DNA of 64,000 nt from positions 1-64,000 of the forward strand of contig CANLLF010000003.1 of the NCBI GenBank assembly GCA_947491935.1. Direction: 5' to 3'. Shown in pieces: positions 55,929-64,000 of the stretch (its first letter is position 1; every line of letters begins with the position of its first letter). The notes beneath the pieces were generated by a model. The model ran no database searches. It saw nothing but the letters and a program-made list of their open reading frames with translations, and was not told where the DNA came from. The stretch comes from an uncultured Roseicyclus sp. Lineage in GTDB: Bacteria > Pseudomonadota > Alphaproteobacteria > Rhodobacterales > Rhodobacteraceae. A program made the translations under genes and the position numbers.

Positions 55929-56975
55929 TCATACACCTGCCGAGGTCACCCGCGCTACCGCGTCCACGGCTGCCTTCGCCTTGCCGCTGTCGATGGCATC
56001 CGCCGCAATCTCCACCCCGTCACGCAGGTCAGACACGCGGGCCGCCACGATCAGCGCGGCGGCGGCGTTCATCAGGACCGCGTCGCGGTAAGCGCCCTTT
56101 TCGCCGGCCAGAACGGCGCGGAAAGCGTTTGCATTCTCCTCCGGCGTGCCGCCGAGGATATCACGGAAGGGATGCACCGGCAGGCCCGCATCTTCGGGGT
56201 GCACCTCACGCCCGCGCAGCTTTCCGTCCTTCAACTCCACCACGGAGGTCGGCCCTGCGATCGAGATCTCGTCGGTGCCGTCGGAGCCATGGACCAGCCA
56301 CGCGGCCTCGGACCCCAATTCCTTGAGCGTCTCGGCCATCGGGTAGATCAGGTCGATCGCGAAGGCGCCGGTCAGCTGCCGTTTGGCGCCTGCGGGGTTG
56401 GTGAGCGGCCCGAGGATATTGAAGATCGTCTTGCACCCCAGTTCCTGCCGGACGGGCATGACGTGTTTGACCGCCGGATGGTGCATGGGCGCCATCATGA
56501 AGCCGATATTGGCCTCCTTCAGCGATGCCTCCACCACGTCCGGGCCGACCATGACGTTGATGCCCATCTGCGTCAGCACATCCGCCGCGCCGGATTTGGA
56601 GCTGAGGTTGCGGTTGCCATGCTTGGCCACGGGCACGCCTGCACCCGCCACGACAAAGGCCGCGGCGGTGGAAATGTTGAGCGTGCCCATGCCGTCGCCG
56701 CCGGTGCCGACGATGTCCATCGCGCCGTCGGGCGCCGTCACGGCCACGCATTTCTCGCGCATCACCTGGGCGGCGGCGGCATATTCGGCCACGGATTCGC
56801 CGCGCGCGCGCATCGCCATGATCAGCCCGCCCATCTGCGCCGATGAGGCGGTGCCGTCGAACAGGTGGCGGAACGCCTCCTCCGCCTGCGCCCGGGAAAG
56901 CGGCCCTTCGGACGCGGCGAAAATGATGGGCTTCAGCGCGTCGATCCCTTTGGGGTCGCTTTTGGTCGTGGTCAT
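55929..56975 (-). CDS. trpD: anthranilate phosphoribosyltransferase
   Basis: TrpD, 348 residues, joins anthranilate to PRPP. The PRPP motif is [17 protein letters not shown] and [33 protein letters not shown] and the DGTDEIS loop follow. The ATG at 56975 overlaps the trpG stop by 4 bases. Confidence 0.97.
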   Translation of the reverse strand: MTTTKSDPKGIDALKPIIFAASEGPLSRAQAEEAFRHLFDGTASSAQMGGLIMAMRARGESVAEYAAAAQVMREKCVAVTAPDGAMDIVGTGGDGMGTLNISTAAAFVVAGAGVPVAKHGNRNLSSKSGAADVLTQMGINVMVGPDVVEASLKEANIGFMMAPMHHPAVKHVMPVRQELGCKTIFNILGPLTNPAGAKRQLTGAFAIDLIYPMAETLKELGSEAAWLVHGSDGTDEISIAGPTSVVELKDGKLRGREVHPEDAGLPVHPFRDILGGTPEENANAFRAVLAGEKGAYRDAVLMNAAAALIVAARVSDLRDGVEIAADAIDSGKAKAAVDAVARVTSAGV

Positions 56976-57559
56976 GCGGGTTCTTTCATATCGGTCGTCT
57001 TCAGGAAATTCTTCAGCATCGCGTGGCCGTGTTCCGACCGGATGCTTTCGGGATGGAATTGTACGCCTTCGATGGGCAGGTCCCGGTGGCGCAGGCCCAT
57101 GATCGTGCCGTCCTCCAGCGCCGCCGTCACCTCCAGTTCCGCTGGCAGGCTGTCGCGCTCCACCACCAGCGAATGGTACCGCGTTGCAGCCAGCGGGGAG
57201 GGGAGGCCCGCAAACACGCCTGTGCCCGCGTGACGGATCTGGCCGAGCTTGCCATGCACAATCTCGGAATGCTGCGCGACGGTGCCACCAAAGGCCGCGC
57301 CAATCGTCTGATGGCCCAGGCACACACCCAGAAGCGGCAGGCCCGCGCCCGCGGCCGCCCTGGTCAGTGGCAGGCAGATCCCCGCCTGCTCCGGGTAGCC
57401 GGGGCCGGGGCTGAGCACGATGCCGGTGGCCCCGCTGGCCATGGCGTCCTGCACCGAGATCTGATCGTTGCGCACCACGCGGATATCGGCCCCGAGCTCC
57501 CCCAGGTAATGGACCAGGTTGTAGGTGAAACTGTCATAATTATCGATAAGCAACAGCAT
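56972..57559 (-). CDS. trpG: anthranilate synthase glutamine amidotransferase subunit
   Basis: TrpG, 195 residues, supplies ammonia to TrpE. The nucleophile is Cys80 in LLGVCLGHQ and the His-Glu pair is in GVQFHPESI. The start at 57559 begins with the conserved [14 protein letters not shown]. Upstream sequence in the same frame does not look coding. Its partner trpE is 2.2 kb away on the same strand, behind another gene. Confidence 0.97.
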   Translation of the reverse strand: MLLLIDNYDSFTYNLVHYLGELGADIRVVRNDQISVQDAMASGATGIVLSPGPGYPEQAGICLPLTRAAAGAGLPLLGVCLGHQTIGAAFGGTVAQHSEIVHGKLGQIRHAGTGVFAGLPSPLAATRYHSLVVERDSLPAELEVTAALEDGTIMGLRHRDLPIEGVQFHPESIRSEHGHAMLKNFLKTTDMKEPA

Positions 57560-57713
57560 CCGGGCGACCTCAAGCGAAAAGGGGTGAAGGCGCCGCGCGC
57601 CCGCGCTATACATGTTTCAAAGCCGCGCCCGGGGGTCAAGCAATGGCCGCACCGTCGGCGCGATTGATCACCCGGGGATCTACCTCGGGGGCGAGCAGAC
57701 AGGAGCATAGGCC

Positions 57714-59498
57714 ATGGGTGGGCTAGGTGGCGGAATTTTCTGGGGCTGTGTGGTTGCGATCGTCGGCCTGGCGGCGGTGTCGTTAAGTACGCCATTGCCG
57801 CCCAGGGGGGACGACACGCCGGTTGAGGTGGCTGCCGATGCGGGCGACGCTGCACCGGAGGCGGCGGAAGCAGGCGATGGAGAGCCGGACACCGCTGATG
57901 TGGCGGACGACGCCGAAGCGGCAGACGGGCCAGACGTGGCCGACGCACCCGCCGGATCGGATGCGCCCGAGCCCGAGCCCGAGGCAGAACCGGCCGAAGA
58001 CCGCAGCACCCCGTCCACCGAGGTGCCACTGCCGTCCGGAAGCGAATTCAACCGTCCCCCGCCGGAGCCCGAGGCGGCCATTCCCGCCGCCGATGCGGCC
58101 CCGAGCGCCTTCGTGCCTGCGGCCCCGCTGATCGCCATCGAAAGCACGGCTCCGCGGTTTGACACGGCCCCGGCAGCGCAGCCCGATGTGGGGGTGGACG
58201 CGCCAGCTTCGCTGTCCACCCAGACCGGGACAAGCGCATCGCCCGACCGCCCGGCCACCAGCGCCCGGCCCAATGTGGGGGACGGGCCGGTGGCCCTCAG
58301 CGAGCCGGATACATCCGAGACCCCGACCATCACCACGGCGCGTTTGCCGCAAATCGTGCCTGAGCCGGGGCCGGACGTGGTACCGGAACCGGAAGTTGAG
58401 GCCGATCCGGAGGTGCGGGAGGAGGCCGAGGCTGAACCGGAGGTGGCAGCCACGGAACCTGAGGCCGAGACCGCGCCCACTGTGGCTGAGGAGGCTGCCC
58501 CCGCTGCCCCCGCAACACCGGAGGCGCCAGCGGGTGCCGAAACGCCGGACGAAGCCGTGGCCGAAGCGGTCGAAGCACCGGAGCCGGAAACGCCCGCCGC
58601 GCCCGCATTTCCGACGATCAGCGCGGCACCTTCGTCTGAAACCGTGATGCCGTCCGTCGATACCGCAACGCTCTCCACGCCGCTGTTTCCGCAAAGCTCC
58701 TCCCTGCCGCAGGTGGTCATCGCGCCCACACCGACGCCGGACCCCAACCCGGTGCTGCCCGACGACGCCACGCCGGATACGTCTGCGGATCGCGATGCGG
58801 ACCCCGACGCCTCCGGCCGCGCGATCACCGCGTTCGCGTCTCCGTTCGACGCAGCCGAAGACCGTCCCCTGATGGCGATCGTCCTGATTGACGAGCCCGA
58901 TAGCCGGATCGACCAATCCACGCTTCTGCGGTTCAGTATCCCGGTGGCCTTCGCCATCGATCCCCTGCACCCCGATGCCGAAGCCCGCGCCGCGGCCTAC
59001 CGGGAGGCCGGGTTCGAGGTTGTGATCCTGGGCTCCATGGTTCCCGAAGGTGCCACGCCCTCGGATCTGGAAGTTGCGCTGACCTCGGCGCGCGGCACCC
59101 TGCCGGAGGCCGTGGCCCTGCTCGACAGCCCCGATGGCCGCATTCAGGGCGACCGGCCGATCCTTGACGCCACCGTCGCCGCGCTGGCGGAAACCGGCCA
59201 CGGGCTTCTTGCCTTTCCGCAGGGCCTGAACGCCGCCGAACAAAGCGCCAGCCGCAGCGGCGTGCCCGGTGCGACGCTGTTCCGGTTGCTCGACGATCAG
59301 GATCAGCGCGCCACGATGATCACGCGCTTCCTGGCGCGGGCCGAATTCACCGCGACGCAGGAGGGGACGGTGATCGTGGCGGGCCATACGCGCCCCGACA
59401 CGATCACGGCGGTGTTTTCCTGGGCTTTGGGGGACCGGTCCGAAGCGGTGGCGATTGCGCCGCTGTCTGCCACGCTGTTGCGGGCCTCGGGGGAGTGA
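57714..59498 (+). CDS. divergent polysaccharide deacetylase family protein
   Basis: A 594-residue protein. One N-terminal membrane helix (FWGCVVAIVGLAAVSLS) anchors it. A Pro/Ala/Glu-rich, probably unstructured region extends from about 30 to 370. The C-terminal 210 residues are a NodB-like barrel of the divergent (YibQ) type: LMAIVLIDEPDS, VAFAIDPLHPDAEARAAAYREAGFEVVI and PLMAI-like strands. The usual metal histidines are not clear, so catalysis is uncertain. It is divergent from trpG and converges with trpE. Confidence 0.75.
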   Translation: MGGLGGGIFWGCVVAIVGLAAVSLSTPLPPRGDDTPVEVAADAGDAAPEAAEAGDGEPDTADVADDAEAADGPDVADAPAGSDAPEPEPEAEPAEDRSTPSTEVPLPSGSEFNRPPPEPEAAIPAADAAPSAFVPAAPLIAIESTAPRFDTAPAAQPDVGVDAPASLSTQTGTSASPDRPATSARPNVGDGPVALSEPDTSETPTITTARLPQIVPEPGPDVVPEPEVEADPEVREEAEAEPEVAATEPEAETAPTVAEEAAPAAPATPEAPAGAETPDEAVAEAVEAPEPETPAAPAFPTISAAPSSETVMPSVDTATLSTPLFPQSSSLPQVVIAPTPTPDPNPVLPDDATPDTSADRDADPDASGRAITAFASPFDAAEDRPLMAIVLIDEPDSRIDQSTLLRFSIPVAFAIDPLHPDAEARAAAYREAGFEVVILGSMVPEGATPSDLEVALTSARGTLPEAVALLDSPDGRIQGDRPILDATVAALAETGHGLLAFPQGLNAAEQSASRSGVPGATLFRLLDDQDQRATMITRFLARAEFTATQEGTVIVAGHTRPDTITAVFSWALGDRSEAVAIAPLSATLLRASGE

Positions 59499-59503
59499 GC
59501 GCT

Positions 59504-59525
59504 GGCTTATCAAGGTTGATAAGCC
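59504..59525. repeat. TTATCAA-N2-TTGATAA dyad, copy 2
   Basis: A 22-base palindrome with core TTATCAAGGTTGATAA flanked by GGC and GCC, 5 bases after the deacetylase stop. It shares its 7-base arms with the dyad at 18703-18724. Like that copy, it lies between converging genes. A TTTTTTTT run follows at 59572-59579. Confidence 0.6.
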
Positions 59526-59716
59526 GGGTTATGGGGCTGATATCGCTCGGGAAACCCGGTATTGTTAGCGGTTTTTTTTAGGGATTGCGGCGCGGATTTT
59601 GCAGCGGTGATCCGCGCGTGCCGCTGACCGTGCGAGGGACGCAGCGGCGCTCCGGAAGGTGCATTTTCGGGGAACAAAGATGGGCGGGTCTGGCCCGGAA
59701 TGGCCGGGCGGGGTGC

Positions 59717-61225
59717 CTAGCTGTTGCCGCGGGAGAAGAGGCTGGCGTCTTCGGCCGCTTTGCGGATTGCACGGGACTTGTTGACGGTTTCCTGAAATTC
59801 GGCCTCCGGGTCGCTGTCATAGACGACACCACCCCCGGCCTGGATGTAGAGTTTGCCGTCCTGCACCACGGCAGTGCGGAGCGCGATACACATATCCATG
59901 TCGCCCCCGGCGCTGAAATAGCCGACACCGCCGCCATAGACGCCGCGCTTTTCGGGCTCCAGCTCATCAATGATCTCCATCGCGCGCACCTTGGGCGCGC
60001 CGGAAACCGTACCCGCGGGCAGGCCCGCCAGAAGCGCCGAGAGCGCGTCGTGATCCTCACCCAACTCACCCACGACGTTGGAGACGATGTGCATGACGTG
60101 GGAGTAGCGCTCCACAATGAATTCTTCGGTCGGGCGCACGGTGCCGATTTTCGACACCTTGCCCGTATCGTTCCGGCCCAGATCGAGGAGCATCAGATGC
60201 TCGGCCAGTTCCTTCTGATCGGCCAGCAGATCGGCCTCCAGCGCGCGGTCCTCTTCCGGCGTCACGCCGCGGGGCCGGGTGCCTGCGATCGGCCGGATCG
60301 TGACCTCATCGTCAAAGACCCGCACGAGGATTTCGGGTGACGCACCGATCACCTGGAAGCCGCCGAAATTAAAATAGAACATGAAGGGCGAGGGGTTGGT
60401 ACGGCGCAGCGCGCGGTAGAGCGCGAAGGGCGGTTCGGGGAAGTCGACGGTCCAGCGCTGTGATGGCACAACCTGAAAGATATCACCCGCGCGGATATAG
60501 TCTTTGGCCTGCTCGACCGCGTCGAGATAGCCTTGGTGGCTGAAGTTCGAGACAGGCTCCCCCAGGGGCTGTGCGTCGCCCATTTCGCGGGCGGCCACGG
60601 CAGGCGAGCGCTCCAGATCGCGCAACGCGTCGCTCACGCGTTCCGCCGCCTGGGCATAGGCCGCGCGGGCTGACAGGCCGCTGGATTGCCAGGCCGGGGA
60701 AACGATCGTGACCTCCCCCTTCACCCCGTCCAGAACGGCGATGACCGAGGGCCGGATCAGCACCGCATCGGGCAGGCCGAGCGGATCCGGGTTCACATCC
60801 GGGAGGTGTTCCACCAGCCGGATCATGTCATAGCCGAGATAGCCGAACAGCCCGGCCGCCGCGGCGGGCAGATCATCGGGCATGTCGATGGCGCTTTCGG
60901 CCAGAAGCGCGCGCAAGGCCTTTAGCGGAGCTTCCCCGCAGGGCTCGAACGCCTCGCGATCATAGCGGGCCGACCGGTTGATCCGGGCGTCTTCGCCGCG
61001 GCAATCCCAGATCAGATCGGGTTTCATGCCGATGATGGAATAGCGCCCGCGCACCTCGCCGCCGGTCACGGATTCAAGGATGAACGCGTCGCGCCCGGCA
61101 TCGGTCAGCTTCAGCATCACGGATACGGGCGTATCGAGATCGGCGGCCAGCCGGGCATGGACCAGTTGGTTTTCACCCCGCTCCCACGCGGCGGCGAAGC
61201 GTTCGAAATCGCTGAGCTGCGCCAT
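59717..61225 (-). CDS. trpE: anthranilate synthase component I
   Basis: TrpE, 502 residues, makes anthranilate from chorismate and ammonia. The tryptophan-feedback site resembles LLES (FILESV, then GRYSIIG). The catalytic core has [37 protein letters not shown] and [23 protein letters not shown]-type motifs. It starts 10 bases after the PpiD-like gene, so the two are probably one transcript. Confidence 0.97.
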   Translation of the reverse strand: [502 protein letters not shown]

Positions 61226-61235
61226 TACCGGGCCA

Positions 61236-63089
61236 TCACGGGAATGCGGCGTGCACGGAGTTGATTACGCCGGAATTGGTGGAAATCCCGGCATCGGCCT
61301 GCGCCGCCTGTCCGTAGGCCTCGAAGATATCCGTCGCCATGCTTTGGGTGATCGTCTGTTCCAGAATGGTGAGCAGGATCGATGTATCGGGCGCGTCGCG
61401 CGCGGCGGCGTTGATCGCATCGAGGCGCACGATATGGGCGGCCTGCGCGCCGGGGATCATCACCACGTCGCCCTCGGAGGCCAGTTGAAACACCTGCGGG
61501 GCCGTAGTGGGCGGCAGATCGGGGAGCAGATCCTGACGGCGGATCAGGCGTTCTTCCGCGGTGTCGCCCAGATCTTCCAATGTGGCACCTTGCGCCAGTT
61601 GGCCCACAAGCTCCTGCGCGCGGGCGGCCACGGCATCACGCAGGGCCGACTGCTCCCACGCCTCGGTGACTTCGTCTTCGACACCCGCGAGCGGCGGCAG
61701 GGTCGGGGGGATGATCTCATCGAGGCGCAGCGCGAACAGGCCGCCGTCGCTCAGCTCCATAAGCTCGGGGAAATCGCGTTCCTCAACGGCTTCGGCCGCA
61801 TCGCGGAACGCGTCATAGCCCGCGATCCCGTCTTCGGATGTGACGGTATACTCGATTGTACCCAATTCCATCTCGGTCTGGTCCGCCAGTTCTTCGAGCG
61901 TCAGCCCCTCGGCCAGCATGTCGTCCATCGCTTCGCGCATGTCGTCGATGGCGCGACGCGCGGCCTCATCGGCCAGTTCCTCGCGCAGCTCGCCGCGGGC
62001 GTCATCGAACGATACTTCTGACGCTTGCAGCACCGCGTTGACCCGGAAGAGCGCGGGGCCAAGATTGCTCTGCACCGGGCCGATGATCTCGCTTTCATCA
62101 TCGGCGAAGATGGCCTCTGCGGCCTCCGCGCCCAGATCGGTGCGGGAGACTTCGCCCAGATCGACATCGTCCAACGTCAGGTCGCGGTCTTCCACCAGCG
62201 TGTCGAAATCCGTCTCGCCCGCGGCGATCGCATCATAGGCGGCCTGCGCGTCTTCCTCGGTGCCGAAAACAAGCCGTTCCAGAAGCCGCCGCTCGGGCTG
62301 GATGTAGAGGCTTGCGCGATCGTTGTAGAGGTCGCGCAAGGCGTCCTCATCCACATCGACGCCGTCCATGATCTGCGCCGGTATGATCCACGCATAGGTG
62401 ATTGCGCGGGCCTCGGGGCGGGTGAAGCGCTGTGGGTTGTCCTCGTAATAGGCGGCCAGGTCGTCGTCGGTGGGCTCCGGCAGCGGCTCGGTCAGTTCAT
62501 TGCGCGTCACCGTCAGGCGGGTGAAATCGCGGGTCTCGCCCTGATAGGCCACGATGGCCTCGGCAAAGGCGTCGGGTGCCGACAGCCCCCCGATCACGGC
62601 GCTTTGCAGGATCGCGCGGCTGACATCCTCGCGGGTATCGGCCTCGAACTCACGGGGCGATGCGCCCTGCTGCTGCAAGACAAATTCATAGGTCTCGCGG
62701 TCGAACACGCCCGCGGTGCCCTGAAACGCGCTGATCTGCTGGATCTGGCGCGCGACCTCCTCGTCGCCCACGGAAATCCCCATCTGCGCCGCCTCGTTGG
62801 AGAGCGCCGCGCGGGCCACCAGCCCGGCCAGCACCTGCTGGTCGATGCCGCGCGCGCGCAGGCTGGCGAAATTCACCGGCTCCCCGGTCTGGGCGATCTG
62901 GGCCGTGATCTCGTTGTTGAGCGCGCGGAAATAATCCTCGGCCGTGATCTCCACATCACCCACGGCGCCCACCTGGCTGGCGCCGCCGCTGAACGATCCG
63001 ATGCCAAAGCCCGCGAGGGCGATGAACAACAGGCCCATCAGGATCCACACGAAGACGTTGGAGGCTTTCTTTGCCGCTGCTCTGGCCAT
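61236..63089 (-). CDS. ppiD: PpiD-like periplasmic peptidylprolyl isomerase
   Basis: A 617-residue protein: one N-terminal membrane helix (NVFVWILMGLLFIALAGFGIG), a SurA_N-like helical part (45-190), and a rotamase (parvulin) domain in the middle (about 240-350, YIQPERRLLERLVFG, then LGEVSRTDL). It anchors in the inner membrane and helps fold exported proteins. The start at 63089 gives the helix a short basic N-terminus (MARAAAKK). trpE follows 10 bases later. Confidence 0.9.
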   Translation of the reverse strand: MARAAAKKASNVFVWILMGLLFIALAGFGIGSFSGGASQVGAVGDVEITAEDYFRALNNEITAQIAQTGEPVNFASLRARGIDQQVLAGLVARAALSNEAAQMGISVGDEEVARQIQQISAFQGTAGVFDRETYEFVLQQQGASPREFEADTREDVSRAILQSAVIGGLSAPDAFAEAIVAYQGETRDFTRLTVTRNELTEPLPEPTDDDLAAYYEDNPQRFTRPEARAITYAWIIPAQIMDGVDVDEDALRDLYNDRASLYIQPERRLLERLVFGTEEDAQAAYDAIAAGETDFDTLVEDRDLTLDDVDLGEVSRTDLGAEAAEAIFADDESEIIGPVQSNLGPALFRVNAVLQASEVSFDDARGELREELADEAARRAIDDMREAMDDMLAEGLTLEELADQTEMELGTIEYTVTSEDGIAGYDAFRDAAEAVEERDFPELMELSDGGLFALRLDEIIPPTLPPLAGVEDEVTEAWEQSALRDAVAARAQELVGQLAQGATLEDLGDTAEERLIRRQDLLPDLPPTTAPQVFQLASEGDVVMIPGAQAAHIVRLDAINAAARDAPDTSILLTILEQTITQSMATDIFEAYGQAAQADAGISTNSGVINSVHAAFP

Positions 63090-63170
63090 TGATCCGGTCG
63101 CCCCTTGCGCGTGAAATTTCTTGCAGGAACCGATACGCAATCGCCCCAGCGGGGGCAAGGGGATGCGGGT

Positions 63171-64000
63171 CTATCCGGGCAGGTCCACCAGCCGTGTTAC
63201 AAGATCGTCAAGGCCGGCGCGGTCGGCATTGGCAAATGCGATGCGCAAGGTGGTCTCGGCCTGGCCGGTTCCGCCCCGGGCCTTCAGGGGGCCAAACATG
63301 GTGCCGGGCAGAACCAGCAGATGCGCCTGATCCACCAGATCCCTGGCCACCTGATCGGAGGGTGCGTCAAACGGGTGGCGGACATAGGCAAAATAGGCGC
63401 CACATCCCAGCACCTGCCACTCGGGCAGCCGCCCGAAGCCCTGCACGATCGCATCGCGCCGCGCGAGGATTTCCAGCCGTTCGCCGGCCAGCCACTGCCC
63501 CAGGTTCCGCATGCCCCACAGCGCGCCGATCTGGCCCACCTGCGGCGGGCAGATCGCGACCGTGTCGAGGAATTTCTCCACCTCCGCCAATCGCGCCGCA
63601 CTTGCCATGATCGCGCCCACCCGGTGCCCGGTCAGTCGGTAGGCCTTGGAGAAGGAATAGAGGTGGATGAAGGTCTCGTCCCAATCCGGATCGGTGAAGA
63701 GATCATGGGGCGCGGCCTCCGACGAATGGAAATCGCGATAGGTTTCATCGACGATCAGCGCCAGGCCATGGGCGCGTGCCAGATCGTAGAAGGCGCGCAG
63801 GAGGGCGGGCGGGTATTCCACGCCTGCCGGGTTGTTCGGCGAGACAAGGACAATGGCGCGCGTGCGGTCGGTGATCAGGCCCGCCGCCCGCTCCGGATCG
63901 GGCATCAGGTCATCACCCGTTGGCAGATACGCCGCCCGCACGCCTTGCATATCGAGCCACATCTGATGGTTGAAATAGAAGGGTAGGGGCAGGATCACTT
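63171..64000 (-). CDS. PLP-dependent class I/II aminotransferase (5' end outside window)
   Basis: Only the C-terminal about 275 residues are present; the gene runs off the right end. VSPNNPAGVEYP and VDETYRDF are typical, and the PLP lysine is in YSFSKAYRLTGHRVG. The substrate cannot be told from this part. It is upstream of ppiD by 81 bases on the same strand. Confidence 0.85.
   Translation of the reverse strand, partial: VILPLPFYFNHQMWLDMQGVRAAYLPTGDDLMPDPERAAGLITDRTRAIVLVSPNNPAGVEYPPALLRAFYDLARAHGLALIVDETYRDFHSSEAAPHDLFTDPDWDETFIHLYSFSKAYRLTGHRVGAIMASAARLAEVEKFLDTVAICPPQVGQIGALWGMRNLGQWLAGERLEILARRDAIVQGFGRLPEWQVLGCGAYFAYVRHPFDAPSDQVARDLVDQAHLLVLPGTMFGPLKARGGTGQAETTLRIAFANADRAGLDDLVTRLVDLPG

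Noticed and set aside
57783-59513. 576-codon minus-strand frame opposite the deacetylase gene
   Set aside because: Arg/Gly-rich complement of the Pro/Ala/Glu-rich linker.

Overview
The window is a high-GC stretch of an alphaproteobacterial chromosome, most probably family Rhodobacteraceae (Roseobacter group). Support comes from the order trpG-trpD-trpC-moaC-moeA-lexA, trpE behind a PpiD-type chaperone, a SAM-II riboswitch before metZ, LexA operators of the GTTC-N7-GTTC type, a VPLPA-type C-terminal sorting signal, and hairpin repeats ending in GCCAAGATGAA. There is no phage, insertion sequence or CRISPR array. Most genes are housekeeping genes in short operons.

Region 1-10.1 kb is the most unusual. 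A heme-oxygenase-fold protein that has lost its heme ligand is divergent from a calcineurin-type phosphoesterase. The phosphoesterase is translationally coupled to a 1424-residue fusion of a cholesterol-oxidase-like flavoenzyme and an alpha/beta hydrolase. A large cyclase-ATPase-TPR signalling protein follows. Region 10.2-13.6 kb has two tRNA genes around a metallo-beta-lactamase-fold hydrolase, an orphan EnvZ-type kinase and a 55-residue protein. Region 13.5-27.2 kb carries a glycosyltransferase-like gene, purM-purN, rnd, sufE, gltA, gltX, comEC, glcB and a cytochrome b561.

Region 27.2-31.8 kb is a membrane-stress-type operon on the minus strand. In transcription order it reads: a 29-residue membrane peptide, XpaC-like, TelA-like, a DUF2927 lipoprotein, and an SPFH protein with a C-terminal GYF-type domain. 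Back to back with it, the SAM-II riboswitch leads metZ and two overlapping genes, a GNAT acetyltransferase and a class I glutamine amidotransferase. Region 34.7-43.7 kb has folE2, a Tat lipoprotein, trkH, an HI0933-type flavoprotein, a decayed DUF1963 gene, a J-domain protein, bolA, a VPLPA-CTERM protein and gatB. Region 43.7-49.5 kb has an RTX repeat protein with a (AG)16 microsatellite upstream, two tandem lytic-transglycosylase paralogs and an acyltransferase-like membrane protein.

Region 49.5-64 kb holds pepN, then lexA behind overlapping LexA operators, molybdenum-cofactor genes and the tryptophan genes. It ends with a divergent polysaccharide deacetylase, trpE, ppiD and an aminotransferase cut by the window edge. 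No single gene set is clearly a new defence or mobile system. The best candidates for undescribed biology are the oxidoreductase-hydrolase locus at 1-10 kb and the SPFH/TelA/XpaC operon with its 29-residue peptide. All assignments come from reading the sequence without a database search.
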